Source of the DNA: Saccharopolyspora phatthalungensis
GTDB taxonomy: Bacteria > Actinomycetota > Actinomycetes > Mycobacteriales > Pseudonocardiaceae
DNA length: 64,000 bases
Assembly (NCBI RefSeq): GCF_014203395.1
Contig: NZ_JACHIW010000001.1
Coordinates: 3,021,501 to 3,085,500 of the forward strand
Direction: 5' to 3'
In this document: positions 42,055 to 48,916 of the stretch, piece after piece
Layout of the letters: every line of letters starts with the position of its first letter
Numbering within the stretch: position 1 is the first letter of the stretch
Translations under genes and position numbers: made by a program
Notes under the pieces: model-generated
Database searches by the model: none
What the model was told of the DNA's origin: nothing
The model's input: only the letters and a program-made list of their open reading frames with translations

Positions 42055-42804
42055 ATGAGCACCGAGATCCGCGCCAACACCATGCTGCCGGCCCACCGCG
42101 AGCCGATCACCCTGCACACGGCCGACGGGCTGAAACTGATCGGTGAGCTGGCGCTGCCGGAGTCCCGGCCGCCGCGGGCGACGTTGATCTGCCTGCACCC
42201 GCTGCCCACCCACGGCGGCATGATGGATTCGCACATCTACCGCAAGGCGGCGTTCCGGCTGCCCGCGCTCGCCGACATCGCGGTGCTGCGGTTCAACACG
42301 CGCGGCACGGTCAGCGAGGCGGGCCGCAGCGAGGGCAGCTTCGACGGCGGCAGCAGCGAGCGGTTCGACGTGGCCGCGGCGCTGGAATTCGCCGAGTTTC
42401 AGGACCTGCCGAACGTGTGGCTGGTCGGCTGGTCGTTCGGCACCGATCTGACGCTGGTGCACGGCCTGGACCCGCTGGTCGAGGGCGCGGTGCTGATCTC
42501 CCCGCCGCTGCGCTGGAGCACCGAGGAGCACCTGAAGGCATGGGCCGATTCGGGCAAGCCGGTGCACGCGCTGATCCCGGAATTCGACGACTACCTGCGC
42601 CCGGACGAGGCGCGTCGGCGGTTCGCGGCGATCCCGCAGGCCGAGGTGACCGGCTTCGCGGACACCAAGCACCTCTGGGTCGGCAAGGCGGAGGCCGCGT
42701 TGGACGCGATCGTGCGGGTGGTGGCGCCGGACGTGCCCACGCCGCTGCCGCGCACCTGGGACGGCCCGTCGGAGAACCGACCGGTCACCATCGTCGAGTC
42801 CTGA
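42055..42804 (+). CDS. Alpha/beta hydrolase, dienelactone-hydrolase-like
   Basis: A 249-residue hydrolase with the nucleophile elbow GWSFGTDL (Ser near residue 126), an oxyanion region LICLHPLPTHGGMMDS and a late DTKHLWVGK that supplies the His. The LHPxPxxGG--- start and short length fit the group of bacterial hydrolases related to dienelactone hydrolases and YpfH/YsgA. Substrate unknown. Start at ATG 42055; a GTG directly before it is also possible. Three repeat units follow the gene. Confidence 0.75.
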   Translation: MSTEIRANTMLPAHREPITLHTADGLKLIGELALPESRPPRATLICLHPLPTHGGMMDSHIYRKAAFRLPALADIAVLRFNTRGTVSEAGRSEGSFDGGSSERFDVAAALEFAEFQDLPNVWLVGWSFGTDLTLVHGLDPLVEGAVLISPPLRWSTEEHLKAWADSGKPVHALIPEFDDYLRPDEARRRFAAIPQAEVTGFADTKHLWVGKAEAALDAIVRVVAPDVPTPLPRTWDGPSENRPVTIVES

Positions 42805-42857
42805 TCGGTCCCGCCTCGCCGGCCGCCGCCGAACCTTCCGCCCACACGCGCGGTGGG

Positions 42858-42960
42858 CGAAAGGAAGGTTCCCATGCTCACCTCGGGCGGCGGGTGGGTG
42901 ACAGGAAGGTTCCCATGCTCACCTCGGGCGGCGGGTGGGTGACAGGAAGGTTCCCATGCT
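42858..42960 (+). repeat. Tandem array of three dispersed-repeat units
   Basis: Units at 42858-42878 (degenerate CGAAAGG start), 42899-42919 and 42940-42960, exactly 41 bases apart, with spacer CACCTCGGGCGGCGGGTGGG. The spacer resembles that of the seven-unit array at 22993 (both end GGGTGGG). Located between two codirectional hydrolase genes. Confidence 0.92.
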
Positions 42961-43008
42961 CGCGTTGCCCGGGGCAAGGTGCGGCGCTGCCGGAGCCGAG
43001 ACCACTGT

Positions 43009-43107
43009 GTGGCCGCGAAGCATGCGCTCGAAGGGCTGTCCAAAGTGGTCTCCCCGGAGGGTGTCGAGCACTGCGTGACGAGCAACTGCGTCAATCCCGG
43101 GTATGTC
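43009..43107 (+). pseudogene. Short-chain dehydrogenase remnant (3-hydroxybutyrate dehydrogenase-like)
   Basis: In frame the plus strand reads VAAKHALEGLSKVVSPEGVE then HCVTSNCVNPGYV. This is the active-site helix (YxxxK changed, K of AAKHAL kept) to the VNPGYV motif of short-chain dehydrogenases, closest to D-3-hydroxybutyrate dehydrogenases. The Rossmann domain before it and the C-terminus after it are missing. It lies right after the repeat array. A decayed fragment, not a working gene. Confidence 0.65.
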
Positions 43108-43265
43108 GATTGCTCGGCGCGAACTGGCAGACCCCCGACGTTGGAGATCCAGCTCGCACTGCGCCTGCATGGCTAGGCCGGTGTCGCGCCGCGCGATGTG
43201 CCGCGGGGCCGGTCGCCCCGGCCTGTTGGGGCGCGTTCGACGGGGCGTTCCGGCAGGATGGGACT

Positions 43266-44081
43266 GTGCACTACATCGAATCGGGAGCCGGAACACCGCT
43301 GGTGCTGCTGCACGCGTTCCCGGTGGACGCGCGCATGTGGAACCCGCTGCGGATCCGGCTGGAAGATCAGCTGCGGGTGATCACCCCGGACCAGCGGGGA
43401 CTCGGCGAGAGCGCGCTGGACGGCTTGTCGGCGCGGAACGTCGGGGCGCCGAGCGGAGATCGGTCGGTGACCGAACGACCGAGCATCGACCTCGCGGCCG
43501 CCGACATCCTCGACCTGCTAGACCAGCTGGAATTGCCGCAGGTCGTGCTGGGCGGCTGCTCGATGGGTGGCTATGTCGCGATGGCCGTGTTGCGCGCGGC
43601 GCCGGAGCGGGTGGCGGGTCTGCTGCTCGTCGACACCAAGGCCGCCGGGGACAACGACGAGCAGCGCACCAATCGCCTCAACGTCGCTGATCGAGCAGAA
43701 CGCGAAGGCACGAACGACTGGCTGGCCGAGAACATGCTGCCGAATCTGCTCGGCCGCACATCGCACGAACAACGCCCCGAGGTGGTTGCCGGTGTCCGCG
43801 AGCTGATCGACGCGCAGCCGGCGGTTGGTGTCGCATGGGCGCAGCGGGCAATGGCGGGACGCCCCGACAGCACCGAGACCCTGCTGTCCTACCTCGGACC
43901 GGCGCTCGTGGTCGTCGGTGAGGAGGACACCATCACGCCGCCGGAGAACGCGCGCGAGCTCGCAGCGGCGCTGCCCGAGGGCGAGCTCGTGACCTTGGCT
44001 GGCGTCGGGCATTTGCCGTCGATCGAGGACCCGGACATGTTCGTCGAAGCCGTGCGCCCGTGGCTTTCCCGAATCAGCTGA
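43266..44081 (+). CDS. Alpha/beta hydrolase, 3-oxoadipate enol-lactonase-like
   Basis: A 271-residue hydrolase: YIESGAGTPLVLLHAFPVD, DQRGLGES, nucleophile elbow GGCSMGGYVAM (Ser about residue 102), acid in VVGEEDTITPPENA and catalytic His in AGVGHLPSIEDP. The set is typical of the lactonase/haloperoxidase group. GTG at 43266 is chosen: it begins the conserved fold and follows CAGGAT at six bases (probable leaderless mRNA). No pathway partners adjoin it. Confidence 0.8.
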   Translation: MHYIESGAGTPLVLLHAFPVDARMWNPLRIRLEDQLRVITPDQRGLGESALDGLSARNVGAPSGDRSVTERPSIDLAAADILDLLDQLELPQVVLGGCSMGGYVAMAVLRAAPERVAGLLLVDTKAAGDNDEQRTNRLNVADRAEREGTNDWLAENMLPNLLGRTSHEQRPEVVAGVRELIDAQPAVGVAWAQRAMAGRPDSTETLLSYLGPALVVVGEEDTITPPENARELAAALPEGELVTLAGVGHLPSIEDPDMFVEAVRPWLSRIS

Positions 44082-44230
44082 ACGACGCGTGACCGCCGTC
44101 GTCGAAATCCGTGCGCACAGAGGAAACGACCCGGTCCCATCGGCATGCCCCGGCTCGGGTTGTGGCCGAGTACCAGCCGATCGCACACGACCAGCGCGAT
44201 TTCACCGAATTCAGCGGGAGAACTTCGGTT

Positions 44231-44276
44231 CCGCCGGACGGGCCCGGCCGCGCGCACAGGCGAGCCCGTCCGGCGG
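44231..44276. terminator. Bidirectional terminator-like hairpin
   Basis: CCGCCGGACGGGC (44231-44243) pairs perfectly with GCCCGTCCGGCGG (44264-44276) across a 20-base loop. It stands between the hydrolase gene and the convergent small gene. No T run on either side. Confidence 0.6.
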
Positions 44277-44284
44277 CAGCCGGG

Positions 44285-44470
44285 TCAGTCCTTGTTCCCG
44301 TTGGTTCGGCGCGCGTCCCGGTCGATGGCTCGGTCCGGCGACTTCTTCAGCTCCGCTTCGGTCCGCTTGAACTGCTCGGCCTGTTCGCTGGGCAACATGA
44401 AGTAGCTGCCCGTCCTGCGCTTGCCGTGCGCCCTGTCGTCATCACCGCTCGGGAACTCCTGGTCCGCCAT
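44285..44470 (-). CDS. Small hydrophilic protein, function unknown
   Basis: A 61-residue, highly charged protein (MADQEFPSGDDDRAHGKRRT at the start, DRDARRTNGNKD at the end) without hydrophobic segments, Cys or known domain. A good ribosome-binding site (AAAGGACC) lies seven to eight bases before the ATG, which supports it as a real gene. Probably intrinsically disordered. Confidence 0.6.
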   Translation of the reverse strand: MADQEFPSGDDDRAHGKRRTGSYFMLPSEQAEQFKRTEAELKKSPDRAIDRDARRTNGNKD

Positions 44471-44584
44471 TTTGACCTGGTCCTTTCCGTTGGTGCAGGC
44501 GGGAAATGCCTACCACCCTCCGCGCCCCCAGGGACACGGAAAGTCCTCCACTATGACGCTCACCCGAACTGACCAGGCTCAACG

Positions 44585-45406
44585 TCAGCCCGTGGCTATC
44601 GGCTCCTGGATCTCGGTGACCATACCGGCCGGATCTTCCGGACAGGCGAGGGTCACCTCCCGGTTGGTCCCCAGCGTGTGATACCCGCTGGCCTCGATCC
44701 AGCGTGCCAGCGCCTGGTAGGCGGGCACGCAATCGTCCATCGATCCCCGATGCACGATCGTGGCCGCCTTCTCGACCGCGGGCAGGTCCACCACCGCGAA
44801 GTCGAGGGAGGCGTTCGGCTTGACGTTGACCGGCAACCCGGCGTGCACGATCACGCTTTCGCCGTCGCCACCGTCCTCGTAGTACGCGGTGGCCGGGCCG
44901 ACCGGCGTCACCCCGGCGTGCTCCAACGCGGCGCAGAGCTGGTCGTAGAGACCGCGGATCACCGGGCCGATCGACTGCGGATCCATCGTCTTGGCGGTGC
45001 CGGACAACTCGGCCACCCGCAGCGCCGGGATCGACTTGATCGTCACTTCGTCGCTGGACATGATTCCCTCGGTTTCGATCATTCGGAGCCGCGCCTGGAC
45101 GTGCGCCAATCGAGCCGTGTCGGCCGAGATCTGGGTTTCGAGCTCGGCCTGCCGCAGCCGCAGCATGCCGCGCAGTTGTTCAGCGGTGAACTCCTCGTCG
45201 AGGATCTGCTGCACCTGCTGCAGGCTGAAGCCCAGTTCCTTCAACGCGACGACCCGGTTGAGCCGCGCCAACTGGGCTGCGGCATAGGTCCGATGGCCGG
45301 TCGACGGGTTGACGTGGGCGGGCCGGAGCAGTCCGATCGCGTCGTAATGACGCAACATCCGGACCGACACCCGCCCGTGCCTGGCGAAGTCTCCGATGCT
45401 GAACAT
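44585..45406 (-). CDS. MerR-family regulator with GyrI-like effector domain
   Basis: A 273-residue activator of the BmrR type. Residues 1-70 form the MerR winged helix (MFSIGDFARHGRVSVRMLRHYDAIGLL, then TGHRTYAAAQLARL), residues ~75-110 the dimerising helix, and residues ~118-270 a GyrI-like small-molecule-binding domain (TIKSIPALRVAELSG, VDLPAVEKAATIVHRGSMDD). Family members sense lipophilic drugs and switch on efflux genes by untwisting promoters with long spacers; the target here is unknown. Divergently or singly transcribed, with the coiled-coil gene downstream of its start region. Confidence 0.88.
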   Translation of the reverse strand: MFSIGDFARHGRVSVRMLRHYDAIGLLRPAHVNPSTGHRTYAAAQLARLNRVVALKELGFSLQQVQQILDEEFTAEQLRGMLRLRQAELETQISADTARLAHVQARLRMIETEGIMSSDEVTIKSIPALRVAELSGTAKTMDPQSIGPVIRGLYDQLCAALEHAGVTPVGPATAYYEDGGDGESVIVHAGLPVNVKPNASLDFAVVDLPAVEKAATIVHRGSMDDCVPAYQALARWIEASGYHTLGTNREVTLACPEDPAGMVTEIQEPIATG

Positions 45407-45512
45407 GACACTCCCGGTCTACGACCTGACACCGTGTCAGATGCAAGTTGCAGGAGGGCTAGAGCGAATCGGCGTTGGGGAGGACGACCGAAGTCCGGTG
45501 CGGGAGAGCAGG

Positions 45513-47375
45513 TCAGCGCCGCTGTTTGTTGGCGGCGTCGATCCGGGTGGCGCTGTAGGAGCGCTGCTGGCCACTGCTGTTGTCCGGGACCGGTAGCTGG
45601 ATACGGCGGGTTGGCTCGTCGTGCCCGCGGACCGTTTCCCGGTGGATCTGCTCCGTCGGCCCGTCGTCGGCTTCTCCGCCGCCGCCCGACGGCTTGCCGC
45701 TTCTCCCGTTCGGCTTCGCTGGCTCGGTCTTCGGGCCCTCCGCCTTCGCGGCCTCCCGCGTGGTCTGCTGCACAGGTCTCGCTCCGCCCGGCTTCGCCAC
45801 AGCTTCGGGCTTCGCGGCTCCGGCCTGCGCCGACTTCGGTGCCTCGGCGGCTGGTTTTGCTTGCTGAGCGGACTTCGTCGGCTTCGCCGGAGCCCGCTCG
45901 TCCTCTCGGCCGTCCCGGGCGAGCGCGGCTTGAGTGTCCTTGCGTACTTGCTCGCGGGCTTCCGCCGCCGCCTCGCGAAGTTTCTCCTCTTCGGTGTCTT
46001 CCTGGTCGAGGCGTTCCAGAAGGGGCGTGGTCTGGCCGAGCATCTCGGCGGCGTCGCGGAGCTTCTTGGCCACCGAGTCGCGTAGTTCGGTCAGCGAGTG
46101 GACGTGCTCGTCGGCCTTGGCGAGGCGGCGCTGCACCTCCTCGGTGGTCGTGCTGAGGCGGCGCTGGGCGTCCTCGCGGGCCGTCGCGACCAGGCGCTTG
46201 CTCTCGCGGGTGGCGTCGTCGATGAGGCGGGTGGCCTCTTCGGTGCACTCGCGGACCATCCGCTCGGACTTCTCCGCCGCTTCGCGGACCATCCGCTCGG
46301 ACTTCTCGGTCGCTTCGTGGACCAGCCGCTCGGATTTTTCGGTCGCTTCGCGGACCATTTGCTCGGATTTCTGGGTCGCTTCGCGGACGAGCCGCTCGGC
46401 TTCCGCCTTGCTTTCCCGGATCCGCAGTTCCGCGGCCTCGGTGCTCTCGCGCTCGCGCTTCTGCGCTGCTGCGATGCTTTCCCGCTCCCGATTGTCGGCG
46501 GCCTCGGTGCTTTCCCGCTCGCGCTTTTGCGCTGCCGCGATGCTTTCCCGTTCCCGCTTGTCGGCGGCTTCAGTGGATTCCCGGGTGAGCTGCTCGGCTT
46601 TCGCGGTCGCGTCGTTGACCAGCCGGTTCGCCTGGTCGGTGGCTTCGCGGACGCGGCGGTGCGCCTCGTTGGTGCCTTCCCGCAGCCGCCGGTTGGCCTC
46701 TTCGGTCGCCTCCCGGACCCGACGCTCGGCCTCGGCCTTGCTGGTCGCCTCCTGCTCGGCGAGGGTGCGCATGGCTTCGCTGCGGCGCGCGGCCATCGCG
46801 ATCTCGAAGTCCTCTTCCACCTGGGCCCGGCGGGCCTCGGACTCCTGGTCGGCGCGCCTGCGGTTCGCCTCTGCCTCGCGGCCGATCCGCTCGGCTTCGC
46901 CCCTGGCCTTGTCCATCAGCGAGCGGTGTTCGGTCTCCATCTCGCTGCGCCGGGTGTCGGCCTCGGAGATCAACCGCTCGTAGCGGGTCCGCAGGTTGGT
47001 CGCCTCGGCTTCGGAGCGCGCGCGGATCTGGCCCGCGTCTTTCTCGGCACGTCCCCGAATGTCGTTGGCCTCGTCCTGGGCGAGTCGCAGCATCCGCTGC
47101 AGGCGCTCGCTGAGTCCTTCCAACGTGGTCGGCGGCTTGGCGAGCCGTTCGACCTGACCGCGCAGGCTCTCGATCTCGGAACGGGCCGACTCCAACTGCT
47201 TGGACAGGTCACCTGCCTGGGAGACCGCCGCATCCCGATCCGCGCTGAGGATACGGATGTCGGCGTCGAGTCGCTCTAGGTGCTCATCGACCTGGGCGCG
47301 GTCGTAGCCGTTCTTACGAGCGAGGTCGAATCCCGATCCCAGTGGCAGCAAATCGCGGTCGTCGGCAAGGCCCAT
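45513..47375 (-). CDS. DivIVA/Scy/FilP-like coiled-coil scaffold protein
   Basis: A 620-residue protein, nearly all helical. Residues 14-35 (SGFDLARKNGYDRAQVDEHL) are a DivIVA-like N-terminal motif. Residues 215-423 consist of 19 consecutive 11-residue units such as EAERLVREATQ, KSEQMVREATE and AAQKRERESTE, the hendecad pattern of a right-handed coiled coil. The last ~130 residues are Pro/Ala/Lys-rich and disordered. Streptomyces Scy and FilP, which lie near the same epimerase and thiolase genes, scaffold polar tip growth and the cytoskeleton; this is the likely role here. The ATG at 47375 is chosen because the conserved motif follows. Confidence 0.8.
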   Translation of the reverse strand: MGLADDRDLLPLGSGFDLARKNGYDRAQVDEHLERLDADIRILSADRDAAVSQAGDLSKQLESARSEIESLRGQVERLAKPPTTLEGLSERLQRMLRLAQDEANDIRGRAEKDAGQIRARSEAEATNLRTRYERLISEADTRRSEMETEHRSLMDKARGEAERIGREAEANRRRADQESEARRAQVEEDFEIAMAARRSEAMRTLAEQEATSKAEAERRVREATEEANRRLREGTNEAHRRVREATDQANRLVNDATAKAEQLTRESTEAADKRERESIAAAQKRERESTEAADNRERESIAAAQKRERESTEAAELRIRESKAEAERLVREATQKSEQMVREATEKSERLVHEATEKSERMVREAAEKSERMVRECTEEATRLIDDATRESKRLVATAREDAQRRLSTTTEEVQRRLAKADEHVHSLTELRDSVAKKLRDAAEMLGQTTPLLERLDQEDTEEEKLREAAAEAREQVRKDTQAALARDGREDERAPAKPTKSAQQAKPAAEAPKSAQAGAAKPEAVAKPGGARPVQQTTREAAKAEGPKTEPAKPNGRSGKPSGGGGEADDGPTEQIHRETVRGHDEPTRRIQLPVPDNSSGQQRSYSATRIDAANKQRR

Positions 47376-47651
47376 GGCAACCAAGTTACCTGGAAGACGA
47401 CGTTGTTGTGGGAGGTGTGGCGCGTATCTGCCGGATTTTCCTCGCCGGCGGCAAAGCCCCCGCCGAGCACCCCGGCCGAGGTTTCGCCTAGGCGTGTCGA
47501 CGGGCATCCGCGAGTGTGGTTCGGCGCTGCGGGCGAACCCGGCCGCAGCGAGTGGTGAACGGGTCGAAAGTACGGGATTCAATGTCTTGACCGGCTGGCC
47601 AATCAAGGGCGAACATGGAGTTGTACGTCGGGCTCAGTGGAGGTGATCGAC

Positions 47652-48035
47652 GTGGCCGATAGGTCGAACGGTTCGATTGTGAAACCGTGGATCCGCTGGC
47701 AGGACTGGGTTGCAGTGGTGCTGGGTGCCTACCTGATCCTCGCGACGATGTGGACGTTGACGAATGGCTCAGCGATGTCCGCGATGATCGTGCTGGGTGC
47801 GCTGCTGGTGATCGCGAGCGTGTGGTCGCTGGCCATGCCGGGTTCGATGACCAGCGAATACAGCCACATGCTGCTGGGTGTGCTGCTTTTCATCTCACCG
47901 TGGGTCCTCGGCTACACCGAGTTCATGGGTGCCTCGTGGACTTCGTGGATCGTCGGCGTGCTGGCCGTGATCGCCGGTGCCGCCGCACTGCCCGAGGCCA
48001 ACGCCGCGCATCGCGGGGTGGCCGGCCAGCATTAG
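47652..48035 (+). CDS. SPW-repeat membrane protein
   Basis: A 127-residue protein with four membrane helices and two SPW-type repeats: WQDWVAVVLGAYLILATMW and the LLFISPWVLGYTEF segment. Function of the family is unknown. GTG at 47652 is chosen because GGAGGTGAT, a near-perfect ribosome-binding site, begins 13 bases before it; in-frame GTGs at 47637 and 47643 overlap that site. The gene is divergent from the coiled-coil protein gene. Confidence 0.82.
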   Translation: MADRSNGSIVKPWIRWQDWVAVVLGAYLILATMWTLTNGSAMSAMIVLGALLVIASVWSLAMPGSMTSEYSHMLLGVLLFISPWVLGYTEFMGASWTSWIVGVLAVIAGAAALPEANAAHRGVAGQH

Positions 48036-48039
48036 AGGG

Positions 48040-48083
48040 TCGTGAGCGGTACCGGCCGTTAGGGCGACAACAACCACTCACGA
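48040..48083. other. Stem-loop after the SPW gene
   Basis: TCGTGAGCGGT (48040-48050) pairs with ACCACTCACGA (48073-48083) with one mismatch. A related hairpin with CGTGAGTC/GACTCACG arms lies at 51310-51351, suggesting a second, smaller repeat type at gene ends. Confidence 0.5.
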
Positions 48084-48094
48084 GTGCGACACAG

Positions 48095-48136
48095 CGCGGT
48101 CCGGCGGTAACGTCCGGGCCGCGCGTTTCTTTTTGT
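48095..48136 (+). terminator. Intrinsic terminator before the TetR gene
   Basis: CGCGGTCCGG (48095-48104) pairs with CCGGGCCGCG (48114-48123) with one wobble, followed by CGTTTCTTTTT. The best intrinsic terminator in the window; ends transcription from the SPW gene. Confidence 0.8.
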
Positions 48137-48183
48137 CAACTCGCCCGGTGGAGCATGCCGGCCGGAAGTGGGAGGTCGGGTTC

Positions 48184-48846
48184 ATGGCGCAGGCACCTGG
48201 GGAGCGCGGCGCCGGCAAGCAGCCGTCCACTTCGGACTTGGTCGTCGAGGCGGCGCCGGGGGATCAGGGCTCGTCCGCGCGCGAGCGCATCTTGGCCGCG
48301 GCCGGCGAGTTGTTCGCCGAACACGGCTTCGACGCCACGCCCACCTCCCGGATCGCCGAACGGGCAGAAGTCCCCAAAGGACTTATTCACTACTATTTCC
48401 GGCGCAAGCAGGACCTGCTGGCGGCGCTGGTCGAGCAGCTGCCCGAGGAACTGGTGGAATCCGATCGGGTCGCCGTCCGGGGCGACATCGCGGGCAGCCT
48501 TCGCCGACTGGTCGGCGAGCTTGACGCGCGGCTGGAGTCGTCGTTGCTGCTCAGTCACCTGTTGTGGCGGGAAGCGGATACGCATGTCGCGGTGCGGCAG
48601 GCGCTGCAGCGGCGCTTCCGCGCGGTGGCCGAGCAGATTCGCCGGGTGATCGAGCTGGCGGCGCCCCCGGGGCCGATCAGCTCCGATGTCGATACCGCCG
48701 CCGTGCTGCTGGCCCGGGTTGTCAACCACCGGCATTCGGTGGCCCGGCACGGCGCGCACGACGACGAGCTGGACCGCGAGATCAGCTTCATCGCCAAGGC
48801 GCTGGAACTCGGGGTCGGGAAGCCAAGGAAGATCAAGCCCGCCTGA
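48184..48846 (+). CDS. TetR-family transcriptional regulator
   Basis: A 220-residue repressor-type regulator. After a disordered start (~35 residues) comes the TetR helix-turn-helix: SARERILAAAGELFAEHGFDATPTSRIAERAEVPKGLIHYYF. The C-terminal ligand domain is helical and not assignable to a ligand. GGGAGG lies seven bases before the ATG at 48184. The penicillin-acylase-family gene starts 71 bases downstream in the same direction and is the natural candidate target. Confidence 0.88.
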   Translation: MAQAPGERGAGKQPSTSDLVVEAAPGDQGSSARERILAAAGELFAEHGFDATPTSRIAERAEVPKGLIHYYFRRKQDLLAALVEQLPEELVESDRVAVRGDIAGSLRRLVGELDARLESSLLLSHLLWREADTHVAVRQALQRRFRAVAEQIRRVIELAAPPGPISSDVDTAAVLLARVVNHRHSVARHGAHDDELDREISFIAKALELGVGKPRKIKPA

Positions 48847-48916
48847 AATGCTTTCACGTTTGTGAAAGATCGCTACCCGCGCTAAAACTCCTGCAGGTGA
48901 TCGGCGGGAGGTTGGG

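Noticed and set aside
42979-43176. A 65-codon gene after the repeat array
   Set aside because: Only the middle matches a dehydrogenase and both ends are unrelated; it is treated as a pseudogene fragment.
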